Below are positions 13,215 through 24,802 of a DNA stretch of 64,000 bases, one piece after another. The translations under genes and the position numbers were made by a program. Below the pieces are notes generated by a model. The model was not told the origin of the DNA and did no database searches. It saw nothing but the letters and a program-made list of their open reading frames with translations. Position 1 is the stretch's first letter, and each line of letters starts with the position of its first letter. The stretch covers positions 4,823,001 to 4,887,000 of the forward strand of contig OZ005621.1 in NCBI GenBank assembly GCA_963930655.1, read 5' to 3'. Source of the stretch: Myrica gale (lineage: Eukaryota > Streptophyta > Magnoliopsida > Fagales > Myricaceae).

Positions 13215-13709
13215 CCATGGATGTACTTAGGGGCGGCTGAAAGGGATAGGCAGGTGAGGTAATAGCCTAATTTTTTCTAATTAAGAATGACATCTATTAT
13301 GAAGGTCTTATATTATATTTTCTATTTCTTTGCTAATAATATCTATAAAACAACGTCTCGAGTAATCCGCAAATCAGCTTCTTACAAATCTTGATCGGTT
13401 GGTTGTTGTTGCAGCCTCCATTAACAAATCTATGATTCTTCTATTGTTCAAGAATTTATATTTTAAATTATTATTGATATCAAATAGCTTTTGTTTATAT
13501 GTTATAATTATTAATTATTTGTGTAAACTTTTTAATCTTTAAAATGATCCGTACAAAATATCCATATATAGGGGACTTAGAAAAAGTGGATAATGATATT
13601 GTGATTCAAAGGGAGAACTTAAGCCTGATATGCACTCTCATATGAATAGTTTAGATTTATTTTCAGAATAAAATTTTTTAAAAAAAGTTACTAAAAGAGA
13701 AATTAATAC

Positions 13710-14185
13710 TGTTAGAAATAAAAAGTTTTACTTTAGATAAATGAGACACCCAATTGTGGAAAAACTCAATTGAATTTATTACATCTCATTTATGAAATTA
13801 AAAGATTACAAGGGTGGCTTATTTATAAGCCAAAATCTTCCAACACCCCACATTGCTAAGCAATGTGGGACTACACTACATTTCAACACTCCCCCGCAAA
13901 CTCAAGGTGTACAAACCGACAAACCTTGAGTTTGGAGTCATAAAAATAATTACAGGGAAAAAAAATAATAACAAAGGTTGTCGGTACTGAGCCGGGAAGT
14001 CGCCGGTACTACGCCGGGAGGATGCCGGTACTGAGCTGGGAAGTTGCCGGTAATGAGCCTGGAGAAAGCCAGTAATGAGCTGGGAAAGTTGCCTGTACTA
14101 AGCCGGATAGTCGCCAGGAGGTAACCGGACTAAAGCTGAAAACCTTCCTCAGATGCCTTGTTAGAAATAAAAAATTTTACTTTGA
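13710..14185 (-). mobile_element. TRIM-like copia element with one full LTR
   Basis: Read on the - strand. 13710-13888 is a ~179-bp LTR beginning TGTTGAAATG and ending TTTCTAACA, with a TATA-like TTATAAATAAGCC inside. Directly before it, at 13889-13901, is the purine tract TTTGCGGGGGAG typical of a copia polypurine tract. The other LTR survives only as its last ~25 bases (14159-14183, TGTTAGAAATAAA on the + strand). It is followed at 14141-14158 by a degenerate primer-binding site (AGGCATCTGAGG against TGGTATCAGAGC). The total internal length is only ~270 bp and there is no coding sequence, which fits a terminal-repeat retrotransposon in miniature. It sits inside the hAT remnant. Confidence 0.6.
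13978..14128. repeat. Minisatellite inside the TRIM-like element
   Basis: About six degenerate units of 22-25 bp with the core GCCGGTACTGAGC(C/T)GGGAAGT follow one another here. They form most of the internal region of the miniature retrotransposon and presumably arose by slippage. Confidence 0.75.
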
Positions 14186-14548
14186 CAAGACTAAAGATTA
14201 TAAAAAAAATAATTTAGGAACAACAATGTCTTAAGATAGACTGTTTAATAATTTTATTTATGGAACTGATTTATTAGATAAACTTGATTATAAAAATTTA
14301 ATTTATAATTTTATATTTAAAAAGACAAGTAATAAATTTATATTTTAATTTTAATTTTATTAATTTTTTATAAAAAAAATAAAACCTAATTTTTATTCTT
14401 GCCCCACGAATGTTGAGCCGGCCCTGGCTGCTGTACTGAAGGTTTTGAGCCCACATAAGGCGTACTGTACCGGTGTTTCCCCTATCACTTCTCTTCGTTA
14501 TATTGCCAAAAAAGAAAAAATAGGAAAAATAGAGAAAATAGAATATGT

Positions 14549-15321
14549 AAGCCATTTCCTGGAACGAAATTCGGGTAATTTGGCGGCTTACGCCACTTTC
14601 TTCTCTGGTCATCGAAACTTCCTATCACAGCGGACTGCTTCGTATTGCCGAGCCGATTTGCGTATAGATCATAGTCCGCTGCAGTGTCAATCAATCACGG
14701 TTACACCCTCAGCAAAAACTTCGATGGGCTCCACTCGCAAAGTCGGCTTCAGAGAGGAATGATCACAAGTCAGGGCTACTGCACCAAGGATTTCACCCCA
14801 AGAATATATCCTGCTCCAGGATAACATTCAGTACTAGGAGCTAAAGCAGTGGAAATAACAGTGGAGCATCCATTTCAGGGAAATCCAACATTACCCAGGT
14901 ACCCACTTTGTAACCATCTGGTCGACTTTGAGCTTTCTAAAAGAGTTGGAATCATACAAAATTACCCTAACGCTAGAGATTTTATAATACTTTGCAGAGA
15001 ATGGGAGAAAAAATTTGACAAATGGGTCAAAGATTACCGTATGATGATATTGCAGGTGCCTTTGTTGCAGGCGGTATAGCCTTGACAGCAAATGGTGGGC
15101 GAACTTAGCCCCTGGTGTAGTCCTTGTCTCCTGAAACCTTTCCAAGATCCTTGGAAACGAGAACCAACTCGACGCTGGATGCCAAGTTCCGAATCAATGA
15201 GTCTTTGCAGCTACAGGGTCAAGAAACATATTGAACTCTGCAAATTCATTGGACGGAACAGAGAAGACTTTTCCTTTGCCCATGTCACTGTGGCTGATGT
15301 GTCCTCCAATTATATACACCT
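14549..15321 (-). pseudogene. Relic of a third NSH3 copy (exons 11-12 only)
   Basis: Two blocks match the last exons of the flanking NSH3 genes: 15321-15038 (exon 11, with GGHISHSDM and [12 protein letters not shown] still readable) and 14810-14549 (exon 12). Exon 11 has lost bases after the AAKT stretch, which shifts the frame. Exon 12 has an extra base near its start that brings in an early TGA. It also lacks the segment that reads DGQTVIDE and KLVKILEN in copy A. Nothing of exons 1-10 is found. The intron between the two blocks is still alignable and retains a donor at 15037. Immediately 5' of it lies the foldback element. The relic is clearly non-functional for hydrolase activity. Confidence 0.88.
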
Positions 15322-15410
15322 CTGCAATGAGATTTGAAATCCAAAAGACATAAGGGAATGGAACAGAAAAAGATTTTTCACAGAAAACAAACGGATGTAG
15401 ATTAATGGTA

Positions 15411-16566
15411 AGGCCTAATTACCTTATACGTCCATGTGGTATTAGACTTTTGCAAAATTATCTATGTAGTATTTGATTGAAGCAAATCAGTCCCTCCGAC
15501 CATTTTTCGATAGACATCCGGCGGAATAAAGCCTATGTATCAGTTTATCGCCGGATCATTATGACGCGTCAGAAAAAAACTAACGTAAATGAAACTCATG
15601 TCATCCGCTTGGTTGAAATAAAAATAAACAAAAACAAAAAAGCGAATGTGAAACAAAAAAAAAAACAAACGCTGAAACAAACATTGGTTTAAACGTGCTT
15701 TCCATTGGTTTCAAACAAAAAAAAACAAAGGAAAAATTGACTCCACACGATTTCTTCCCCTGACCCAGCAAACCCTAACCCAATTCCACTTTACCCATTT
15801 ATGCTTCTTTCGATAGCCAGCTCTCCATCGACAGCCTCACTACCACTACTCTACTCACCCATGATATGAGGAATAAGCTAGAGACTGTAAGTGACCTATC
15901 TCTCTCTCTCACTGTTGCTCGCTCTCTCTCTCTCCTAGTCTTCTAAGTTGTTCTGATATCAATTCTTGGGCTTCTAAACAAATAAATCTAGTAGCAGAGA
16001 GGACCACAAAACATATCAAGGGAATGCATTAACTCATATATTATCAACATTCTCTTATGTGTCGGTGTGAATTTGTGTTTGTTGGTTTGAATGTGAATGG
16101 GTAAAGTGGAGTTAGGTTATAGTTTGTTAGGGTAAATTGGGGAAAAAATTGCGCGGGTAAATATCGCTATATTTTTTTTTCGTTGAAAAGTAAGGTCAAA
16201 TCGTGTAGGGGTAAAACTCCTCATTTCTTTGTTTTTTTTTCAATGTCAATTTTTTGTTTTCAAACCAACGGGAAGCAAGTTTACCAACGTTTATTTAAAC
16301 GTCTTTTTTTTTGTTTCACATTCTAATTTTTTATTTAAACCAAGCGAATGACATGACTTTCATTTACGTTATTTTTTTCTGACATGACATAATGATTTGG
16401 CGATAAACTGACACGTAAACTTGATTTTGTCGATGCCCACCGAAAAATAGTAGGAGAGATTAATTTGCTTCAATTAAATACCACATAGATTATTCAGTTG
16501 AAAATATTACTACAATGATGATTTTGTAAAAGTCGAATAACAAGTGGATGTATAAGGTAAATAGAC
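15411..16566. mobile_element. Foldback / Mutator-like element with ~390-bp terminal inverted repeats
   Basis: Sequence from 15411 to about 15800 (starting GGCCTAATTACCTTATACG) is found as a diverged reverse complement at about 16085-16566 (ending CATATAAGGT-type sequence, then AATAGACC). Shared landmarks in order include the CAAAATTATC block, the AAGCAAATCAGTC block, the CCGGCG/GGCGATAAACTGA block, AACGTAAATGAAA and the poly-A/poly-T CAAACAAAAAAAA tracts. The ~280-bp centre has CT repeats (15900-15935). There is no transposase. Flanks AATGGTAAG and AACGGTAGA could be a decayed 9-bp target duplication. Confidence 0.7.
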
Positions 16567-17063
16567 CGAACGGTAGAGAAGATTTAAAGGGAATTGAAAA
16601 GAAGAGTGTCGCTTAAATCGGAATATCCAATAATCGTAAAAAGTAAAAAATAAAATCCAAGGTCATTATTGACAACTGACCGAAATTATCTTCTTTCTTG
16701 TTTTCCAAATTACTAGGGGCCGCAGTCCTCTCCGACCACATGCGGGTGAGTGTCGGTCAATGTCGGTTTTTTAATCTATTTTGAATAATAGTAAAAATAT
16801 AGATAATTCTCTATTGGAAAAAAATCAAGAAATAAGTTACAAAAAAACAAAAAAAAATAAATCTATACGACAAAATTAAAGTAATCCTTGTGATAATAAA
16901 AATATAAAAATAATATTTTTAATTTTATAAAAGTATAAAATTAGACCTTAATAAAAGATAAAAGACAGATGAAACTGAAATAGAGAGTAATTTTATATTT
17001 TCCGTGTATATTATAAAGATTTTGCATTTATTAAAAAAAAAAGACAAAAAAGAAAAGAAAAGC

Positions 17064-17340
17064 GAAGACAGAAGACAGACAAAAGAAGAAATTGACCTGT
17101 TCAAGACATCGAAAGCTATTGGATGCCGCTTTCCACGTGTGACGCGATCTGGGATTGGATTTGAGGGGATGCCCTTCGTGGACCCAACTAACGTGTTTTA
17201 TCCTTCTTCTGTTTTTTCCTTAGCAAAGTCCCATGTTTCTTTTCTCTGGTGGTTTTGCACACGTGGATTGTCCAACGAATTTGGCTTCCTTTTCCCGGTT
17301 GGGCGGTTGGAGCTGTTGGGGCCTTGGCGGCTATCCAAGT
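17064..17340. promoter_or_regulatory. Duplicated conserved non-coding block, proximal copy
   Basis: This ~280-bp block aligns with 27440-27767. Shared landmarks in the same order are GAAGACAGAAGAC, CTATTGGAT(G/A)CCGCT, TCCACGTGTGA (a CACGTG G-box at 17134-17139), GTGGACCC, TTTTGCACACGTG, TTGTCCAACGAAT, GGCGGTTGGAG and GGC(C/G)TATCCAAG. The other copy lies 2.6 kb upstream of NSH3 copy B. This one lies upstream of the relic copy, so it is probably part of the tandemly duplicated unit. The G-box hints at regulatory DNA, but it could equally be the remnant of another gene's 5' end. Confidence 0.6.
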
Positions 17341-17439
17341 ATATGAGAAGACCGCAAGTGCAGCAAAATTACAAAATTGAAAATTGGAGAGAAAAAACAT
17401 CATTCCTTCCAACTCTATCAAACGATCAGACGACAGAGG

Positions 17440-17613
17440 TTGTCTTTGTGTTGAAAATTTTTTGGTATTGAGTTTTGTGTTGGTATTGGGTTTAGTGAAA
17501 AAGTGAAGAGATGTAATTTTTTATATTTTTTTATAGGAGAGAGAGAGATTATATTGTAATATTTTATTGTAAGTTGGTGAAAAATATTGTGATATTTTTG
17601 GTGCAAACGCACC
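17440..17613. mobile_element. MITE of a dispersed family, copy 1
   Basis: A ~175-bp AT-rich element starts GGTTGTCTTTGTGTTG and ends GGTGCAAACGCACCC. Internal landmarks TTGGTATTGGGTTTAGTGAAAAA and GAGAGAGATTATATTG (at about 17480-17560) recur in copies at 48.2 kb and 60.6 kb. The ends resemble Tourist/Harbinger termini, but no 3-bp target duplication could be fixed. Confidence 0.6.
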
Positions 17614-18419
17614 CAGAGTCAAAGCCAGACCATTCTTCTAAAAGAGTAGGTGTTGGAAAAATTACATGTACAATTGAAAAATAAATGAAATTTCGGTATG
17701 CCTAATCTCTTAAATCGAATGTTTGAATGTTTAAAATTGTTTTCCGTGACTCAAACAGTCAAAGTTTCAGAAATTCTTTCTCGTGGTGGAGTGTTTTACG
17801 AGAGAATAACTCATTAATTCCACAACTTAAATGTTTTTTAGAAGCTCACTACTTTTTTTGGTGTGTTGAGAAGTGAGGGAGGAGAGACCATTCCACTTTA
17901 TAGTCTCTCCTCTTCAACCTCCTTATGACACATGGATGCATAGCTAGAGTGTCATGCATAAGACCAAGTGTCACCAAGCATTACACTTGCATGACTCATT
18001 GTTATGCAATAAGCTATATGTACTCACACCTGCATAAGGATGCTTACAGGGGTGCCCCCAATTGATACCAGAGGGATTCCCAAATGACAGTTTGACGTTT
18101 TATTTGTTAAGTATTTGCTCAGTTACATACTTTCAGGAGAAATAACGAAAAGCAAACTGAACACGGGGAACAATTTTGATTCAACAAAGACGAAGAAAAA
18201 TTACAGAATGTGGTGAAATGTTTGCCTTTCTTGTGTTGTGTCCTATATTTTCTTGCTTTCGTTGAGCTAATTACAAAGCATAATATGACGGCTTCCCGAA
18301 TGAATCGTGGTCTTATCAGGGTTCATTATCAGCAATCTGCACCATATCAAGAAGAAGGAAAAATCAAATTTCTGCTATCAAAGAATATGTAAAACCCATT
18401 TGTTGGAAGGAAACTCGGG
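17614..18419. other. Spacer downstream of NSH3 copy B
   Basis: No gene is visible. From about 18220 the sequence aligns with the 3' flank of NSH3 copy A (TGTCCTAT, then TTGCTTT, TTGAGCTAA, AAAGCA), so this flank was part of the duplication. Position 18400-18419 contains former coding sequence beyond the copy B stop codon. Confidence 0.55.
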
Positions 18420-18430
18420 TTATTTTGGTG
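18398..18430 (-). other. Frameshift-created stop in NSH3 copy B exon 12
   Basis: Copy A reads TGG AGT GCT CCG GCA AAT AAC and runs on. Copy B reads TGG AGC ACA CCA CCA AAA TAA, having one more base in the CCAAAATAAC stretch. After the stop, the DNA still matches copy A (CGAGTTTCCTTCC against TGAGTTTTCTTCC). Copy B therefore loses the ~28-residue tail, or copy A gained it. Without an outgroup sequence the direction is open. Confidence 0.75.
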
Positions 18431-21400
18431 GTGTGCTCCAGATTCTTCTCTGCTCATCAGAACTTCCTATCACTGCAGACTGCTTCATGTTTCCAAGCTG
18501 ATTTGCTAATAGATTATAATACGCAGTGGGGTTAACATTTTCTAGAACTTTGACCAATTTTCCATGTTTTTCATCAATCACGGTTTGTCCATCTTGGGAT
18601 TCAACGCCTTCGGCAAAGACTTTGATAGGCCGCACTCGCAGAGTTGGCTGCAGAGAGGAATGCTCACCAGCCAAGGCTAATGCACCAAGGAGTTCCCCAG
18701 AGAAGATGCCCTGCACCAGAAGAACATTCAGTAGTAGCAGCTAAAGCAGCGGAAACCAACAGGCGGACTATCCATCTCAGGGAAATCCAACACTACCTAA
18801 GTATCTACTTTTAGTAACTATCTGCCTAACTTTGTGATTTGTGAAAGGGATAAGAAGTCTTCCAAAATCATTCTAATGAATACATTAATCTTACCAATCC
18901 TTTGGAGAAAGTCAAAAGCAAAAAAATTGACTAAGTACTTAAATTTGCTTTTGACTCAGTACTATTATTTGGAAATACTAACCTTACTACCAAAAGGGAG
19001 ATGGGAGGAGGACTAAGTACTTAAATTCATAGACTAGAAAAATTTACCATATGTTGATATCTCGTATGCATTTGTTGCAAGCGGTATAGCCTTGACAGCA
19101 AACGGCGGCCGAACTTAGCTTCAGGAGTCATCTTTGTCACCTGAAACCTTTGTAAGATCCTTGGAAATGAACCAACTCTACGCTGGATGCCAAGTGGAAT
19201 GAGGGTTATGTTAAGTTCCGAATCAAAGACTGTCTTTGCAGCCAGAGGGTCAAGAAACATATTGAATTCTGCATATTCGTTGGAAGGAACAGTAAAGACA
19301 TTTCCTTTGTCTGTATGACCATGACTGATGTGCCCTCCAACTATATATACATCCTGCAGTGAGACATGAAATGATTTGATGTTGTTAATATCGTCTGCAT
19401 ATTTGGTCAGAACATCATGCTTTGCCTAGAAATCTAAGGATATTGCAGAAAGAGTGTTGAAGTAGCATGTAATTCGTAACAAGTAAATAATCCACTTACC
19501 TGAATCAAGGAGGTGGTGTTTGTCTTTGAGAGTATAATTTTGGCGAGATTGGTAAGGGGCCCATTTGTTAGTATGGTAATCTTAGCTCCTGGGTCAAGTG
19601 TTTCCACAACAGTCTGCCAAACTTCCAATGCGAGTGGCTGTCTGAGCTCAGGGTGATCTGTGTCCCGTGGAGCTCCATACTTTACGGAGTTCTGAGCTGT
19701 GTACCTGGTATAGATATCATTATTCAAATGATTGTCATGCTCTTTCAAATGAAAGCAGACAAAAACTATTCAAGCCTCTTGAACCTAAAAAATTATTAAG
19801 AGTTCGAAATGTAGCACATTAATCCACTACAACAAAGAAAAACAAAAGCCTTTATTTCAATTACCTTCTGGGGCTTCGTGGCAAATCACGAGCAAGACCA
19901 TAGAGAGTGTCAGAGTCAAGAAGTCCACCACTCCCATATGGGATGGCCTTGCTGTATTTGCAGTCTCCAACAGCTGAGAAGGTTGGATCAGACTGGTTCA
20001 TTCCAAATACATCTCCAAGACCAACTAGAATGTCATCACGGCCCATCATATGAAGCAAATCATAGATGACATCTATCGTAGCAGCATTTGCCCAACCAGT
20101 TGGGCTCACTATTATTGCCTGGATGAAGAAGCAAAACAATGCACATCAGAAACCGTGTCTTGACATGATTGTGACTTTTCAACAAGGCAGTCATATCTAC
20201 TTTGAAAAAAAACAAGACAGTCATATCTACATAAGCCAAAGCCTGGCGACATCTTCGGGATTAATACAAGGACGTATTTTCACTTGAAACAATCTATTTT
20301 GTGCAATATTTTACAAATGAGTCATAACATTTAAGCAGAAAGTAGCTTTGTTCAAGTTGAGAGAACGGTGAAATAACCACAAGTTAATCATGATTAATAA
20401 AAGACCATTTACCTTGAGATTGATCACTTCCACAGGTACTTTCAGGAGGTAAAAGAGAGAGAGAAAATCTCCTGCACTCATATCCATATCAAAGACAACA
20501 GGTTTCCCAAGTCTTCTAGACCCAAAATCTGGTTTGTAAAGAACTTCCTTGTAATAAGGGAACTGTGTCGTAAAATTAAATCTCCCGGTATGCAGTGGAC
20601 GGTTTAGAGCCTGCATGAAAGTTATGTTACAATTCTTTTCGAATATACTTCTGTTGAAAGTTCTCCAGGATGTAGTTGGACGTCCACGGATTTATAAAGG
20701 AAAAGATCCATAGACGAACTTACATCCAAGAAGCTTTTATAAAATTCTCTGTTCAGTGGGCCGTCCACGTCCTGGTTAGGTTTTGCTTTCATAGCAACAA
20801 GCACGCGTACTGCCTCTGGACCAGTTACCTCTGCTGTATAACCATCCTATTGGATGCAATCAATAGCTTATGAACATTTGAACAGGATAAGAAGATATGC
20901 TCAAGCGGTATTATTAACTCTATATAGGAAACAAACCACAGGTCAGCGTGAGTTTACATAAGAGTATTCAAGTATGTTAATATAATGTATTCCCCTGTCA
21001 AAGCAGACATATGGAGTAACAGAAGCAAAAGCTTTGGTGGGTGAGATAGGGTAAAAAGATGAGGCCAACTGGTGGCAACTGCTAAAAGGTTGTCTGGAGA
21101 ATATTACAAGAGGAAGCAAGCTACTACCTGGCATTTCCCCTTTCCCTTCTTCGCAACGCAAAATGGATCTCGAAGTCCAGTCTGAACATGACCACTATGT
21201 ACTCCACCTTTCTTCAGATTAAATTTTGGAACTGCAGGGCCATCAAAGAATGGATTGGAGCCATCATACACCCCATAAGGTTTGTTTGAAGTAACCACAG
21301 TAATATTCATATACTCCATTTCAGCGAATTCATTTTCCCCACTATGGTTGTGGGAGTTACGCATGATTGAAGTTGCCACGCCAGATGTAAACGAGTCCCA

Positions 21401-24400
21401 CATAAAATAGCTCTGCGAACAATTAAATGGTGTTATATTACGAACTTGGTCCCATAAATAGATGCGAATCATATGCTTGTAACTCTGCAATTCTTCCATA
21501 ATCAGATTCATGATTTGGTGGACAAAGAAAATAACTTGATAACACATTGACTTAAACTCAACATTGAGCACCTTCACGAAATTACCGTATAGAATTGATT
21601 GTCAAACCATGTATCTCGAGTGATTTTCAATGACTCGAAGCAGTACTGTGCCTCGTATGTATTCTGACTCTGCTCGAACGTGTCAAAGAAATTCTCATTA
21701 ATTGGGATGGTGTTTGTTGCATCCAAAGGAACGAGGGTGATTGGAATACCAGAATGAAAAACCTGGCAGACAAGGAATCATTGTCAAATGCAACAACGTA
21801 TACACCAATAAAGGAAATCTATATGTTGTTGTAGTTTTCTACGTATAACTATAGCTATGTTAATCAATCAACTAAAGCATCTATTGTGCCTACGCTAGCA
21901 GAAGTGGGAAAAAAGATAAATGGTTTAAACGCACATACTAGGGACTGCATTACCTGGTATGCAGCAAAAGGATCTCCAAAAATATTGAACTCTGCGTAAG
22001 GATTACTAGTATAGTCCGTGAACAAATTACCATGGTCACCACACTGCTGAGGCACACAAGATGAGCTTGCATTTTTGGGGCAACAACCAGTCGGGTTCTT
22101 TGACCTCACCCCACCACCCATGACATAAATATGCTCGATATTTTTCTTTAGAGGTCGGTTATTCATAAGGAAAATAGCAAAATTCGTATGCGCTCCAATA
22201 AGAAATACTGTCGTGGGACCTGCTGATATTGTGTCAATCATCACTTGCTGAGCAGTTGGTTGGCGAAGTGGAGTATACCTCCTTCTTCCCTATTCATATT
22301 ATAATAAGGGGAGTTAGATATCAAGAGTCAAGCCAATAACAAGTCTCTAGCATTTGTCATTGAATGATATTAAGATTCAGATATGATATTTACAGACCAG
22401 GGTTCAGAGATCTGGTTTACAAGCTACAACTGAAACCAATTCCAGAACCGAAGGAATTATGTTTATCATGGTTTCCACCTAATGCTTGAGAAGACTCAGA
22501 ACAGATTACTCTGCACTATGCTTTATATCAGAAAGTTTATCTACTTATTAATATCACAATTTTGTGAAACCTAACTTTTGAAGTAAATTATGTTTACTCT
22601 GAATGTAGAGGGAAGATTTATCTTAAGGGCTAACCATGAACCCACCACTCTGTCAATTCAAAAGAAGCAAAGATATGCTCTAAGAAATTAGAGATCAGTA
22701 CACCAAGAATCCTTGTCATTTACCAGGTGAGGACTTGATTTGGTAACCCTACTATGTGCAAATGAGAATGGCACAAACTCAAAACAAAAGACCTATTCAG
22801 GTGTCAGTCCTATTCCAGGACCTAATTTTTCCACTCCAATCACCTTGATTTCAAGTCAGGGGACTTCAACTTATGGGCATAAATCCATTGGATCGTATGC
22901 TTTTTCCTCGTATGTTTTTTTTGTCAGTTGAGGAATGTTCTGTTCCATTTTTCACGACACAGACACTGCATGTCAGGATCTTTCATATGCGTTTGACGGA
23001 CATGACCTTGCTAACTATTTCCCCAGATCCTCTGCATGTTAGGCAAACTTTCAACTCCCACATTGTAATTGATTGGCAACAAATTAAGTGGCTGATTTGA
23101 ACTAGCCCAAATCATTTACATAATCTAGTGATCAACTATCCCACTCAGGCTGATTTCTACCTCAAACGCAGTTGTATGAAATAGGAATGACCAAAACTAT
23201 AGTTTGAGTGCAAAGATAAATAATATAAGCTAGAGAAGAGTCCTGTATCCAAATAGATCACATTGAAGGAGAAAATCCGTTTACAGAACATCAGGTTAAG
23301 TGTAATAGATAACAAATTTCCAGGATAAACATTACGGAGTAAAGCAGGAAACTTGAACTATATTCCACAGCCAAGAAAAAGAGGAGAGTACCAATTGAAA
23401 GCACATCAGTGTGCTATAAGTTATAGGGATGCAGACCCATAACAAGAACAAGAAACATAGATCTCATCAAACATTAAATTGCTATATAAATTCGTACCTG
23501 CGGGAGGAAAGCTTTTCGGATTCCATAGTTGGCATCAATATCTAATCGCCCTCCTTGGCCGATGGGAACAGCTTGTCTATATCTACAATATCCTACAGTT
23601 GTGGTCCCCTGAAAAATGAACTCGAGATTAGACCCATACACATTATAATAAGGATAAATTTGTACCTCTCATTTGTCTGTTCATTTTGGATTTTTAACAC
23701 CAGAATTAAAACCATTCAAGCAGCATAGCACTCCAATGAGTTCAGATGAAATATAAAGGATTTAATCTAGAATGGTATGGCACACACAAATGATCTTAGG
23801 AGTGAATTATACAAAAGTATTCACAGTATTCTTGTCCAACCACCTGTTCAATAATTGGAAGATATCCTCCAACATTTGGGAGTATTGTACCATCTTCAAG
23901 TATCCCACCTTCACCTCCTACTCCAACAGGAATGTCGTCGCGGCCCATCATGTAAAGAATGTCATAGATTTGATTCACAGAATGTCCGGCGTCAGTCCAT
24001 GCATTTGTACTGATAGTGATTGCCTGCATCAAATTAAAACAAGTTCACCATCTTCTCTGTATTCACATAAATTACGCGGTAGATTTAGAACTTTAAGTGA
24101 ATAAGTTGGAAGCTAATATAAGTAAAAAAATATCATGTTTGATCATTAAAACTGTGGAAGGAACGGTCTATGCACAACCAAAAGTAATTTATAGACAACT
24201 AATCTTACTTCAACTTTATAGTTGAAATCATAAACCAACATGGTATTTAAGTCTTAGAAATGCTTCAGTAACAGCCAATTCACACCAACCATGTGTACTA
24301 CTTGCCTCGGTAATCTTTCATTAAGAATAGAAAAGAAACCATGAACTGCAACTAACGCGGAAGCCATCTAACAAGAAGCTTATGTATCTTTAAGTACTCA

Positions 24401-24790
24401 TAGAAGCAATATTCTACTCAAACAAACATTTTACCAGTTTACTGCCTGATCACTCAGTTGTCTTACTTCGGCAAAGAATGAACTCAATTAAAATGCAAAA
24501 AAATTATCAGTGCGAATCTTTTAGGAGTTCTTGAGCACCATTAAAAAATGGAGAAAATTCAGCAACGTGATGCTACATGTCAAACAGATTCATTAGAAAC
24601 TGACCTCCAACTCAAACTCGGATCGGTTCTGCTTCAAGAGGTACAAGAGAGCAAAGAAATCATCGGTATCAACATCTGTATCCAAAAGAATTCGATGTGG
24701 GCTAGCCCCAACAGTGTATAGATTAACTCCAACAACTCCTACAATCAACAACACAACAACCCAGAAGTTCCTCTGTAGCGGCATTCTCAT
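18420..24790 (-). CDS. NSH3: Double-domain nucleoside N-ribohydrolase, NSH3-like, copy B
   Basis: Twelve exons (5' to 3'): 24790-24605, 24023-23844, 23608-23498, 22289-21954, 21762-21586, 21412-21128, 20846-20724, 20610-20413, 20118-19865, 19704-19500, 19353-19048, 18710-18420. They join to an 883-aa frame with exon lengths and phases equal to copy A, except exon 4 (one codon longer, in the [13 protein letters not shown] loop) and exon 12. Signal peptide at ~8-26, then DTDVDTDD in domain 1 and DMDMSAGD in domain 2. It should cleave nucleosides in the secretory path or apoplast like copy A. The ATG at 24800-24802 (MIET) could serve as an alternative start; MRM is preferred because copy A shares it. 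One extra base in the last exon, relative to copy A, ends the protein at WSTPPK. Confidence 0.92.
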
Positions 24791-24802
24791 GGTTTCAATC
24801 AC

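Larger units (their letters stand above)
13226..14430 (+). mobile_element. hAT transposon remnant with transposase C-terminal fragment
   Basis: The left end near 13227 (AGGGGCGGCTGAA) and the right end near 14400-14428 (GTTGAGCCGGCCCTGG, inverse) look like the CAGGGCCGGCTCAA ends of plant hAT elements. From about 14200 the + strand reads a decayed hAT dimerisation tail (TTMSQDRL, then LLDKLDYKNLIYNF), the familiar end of TTF-type hAT transposases. The 5' coding part is AT-rich and full of stops. The remnant is interrupted by the TRIM-like element at 13710-14185. Confidence 0.65.

Noticed and set aside
17004-17471. 155-codon + strand frame over the duplicated G-box block
   Set aside because: The matching block at 27.4-27.8 kb does not keep the frame, and the peptide has no family features; non-coding DNA.
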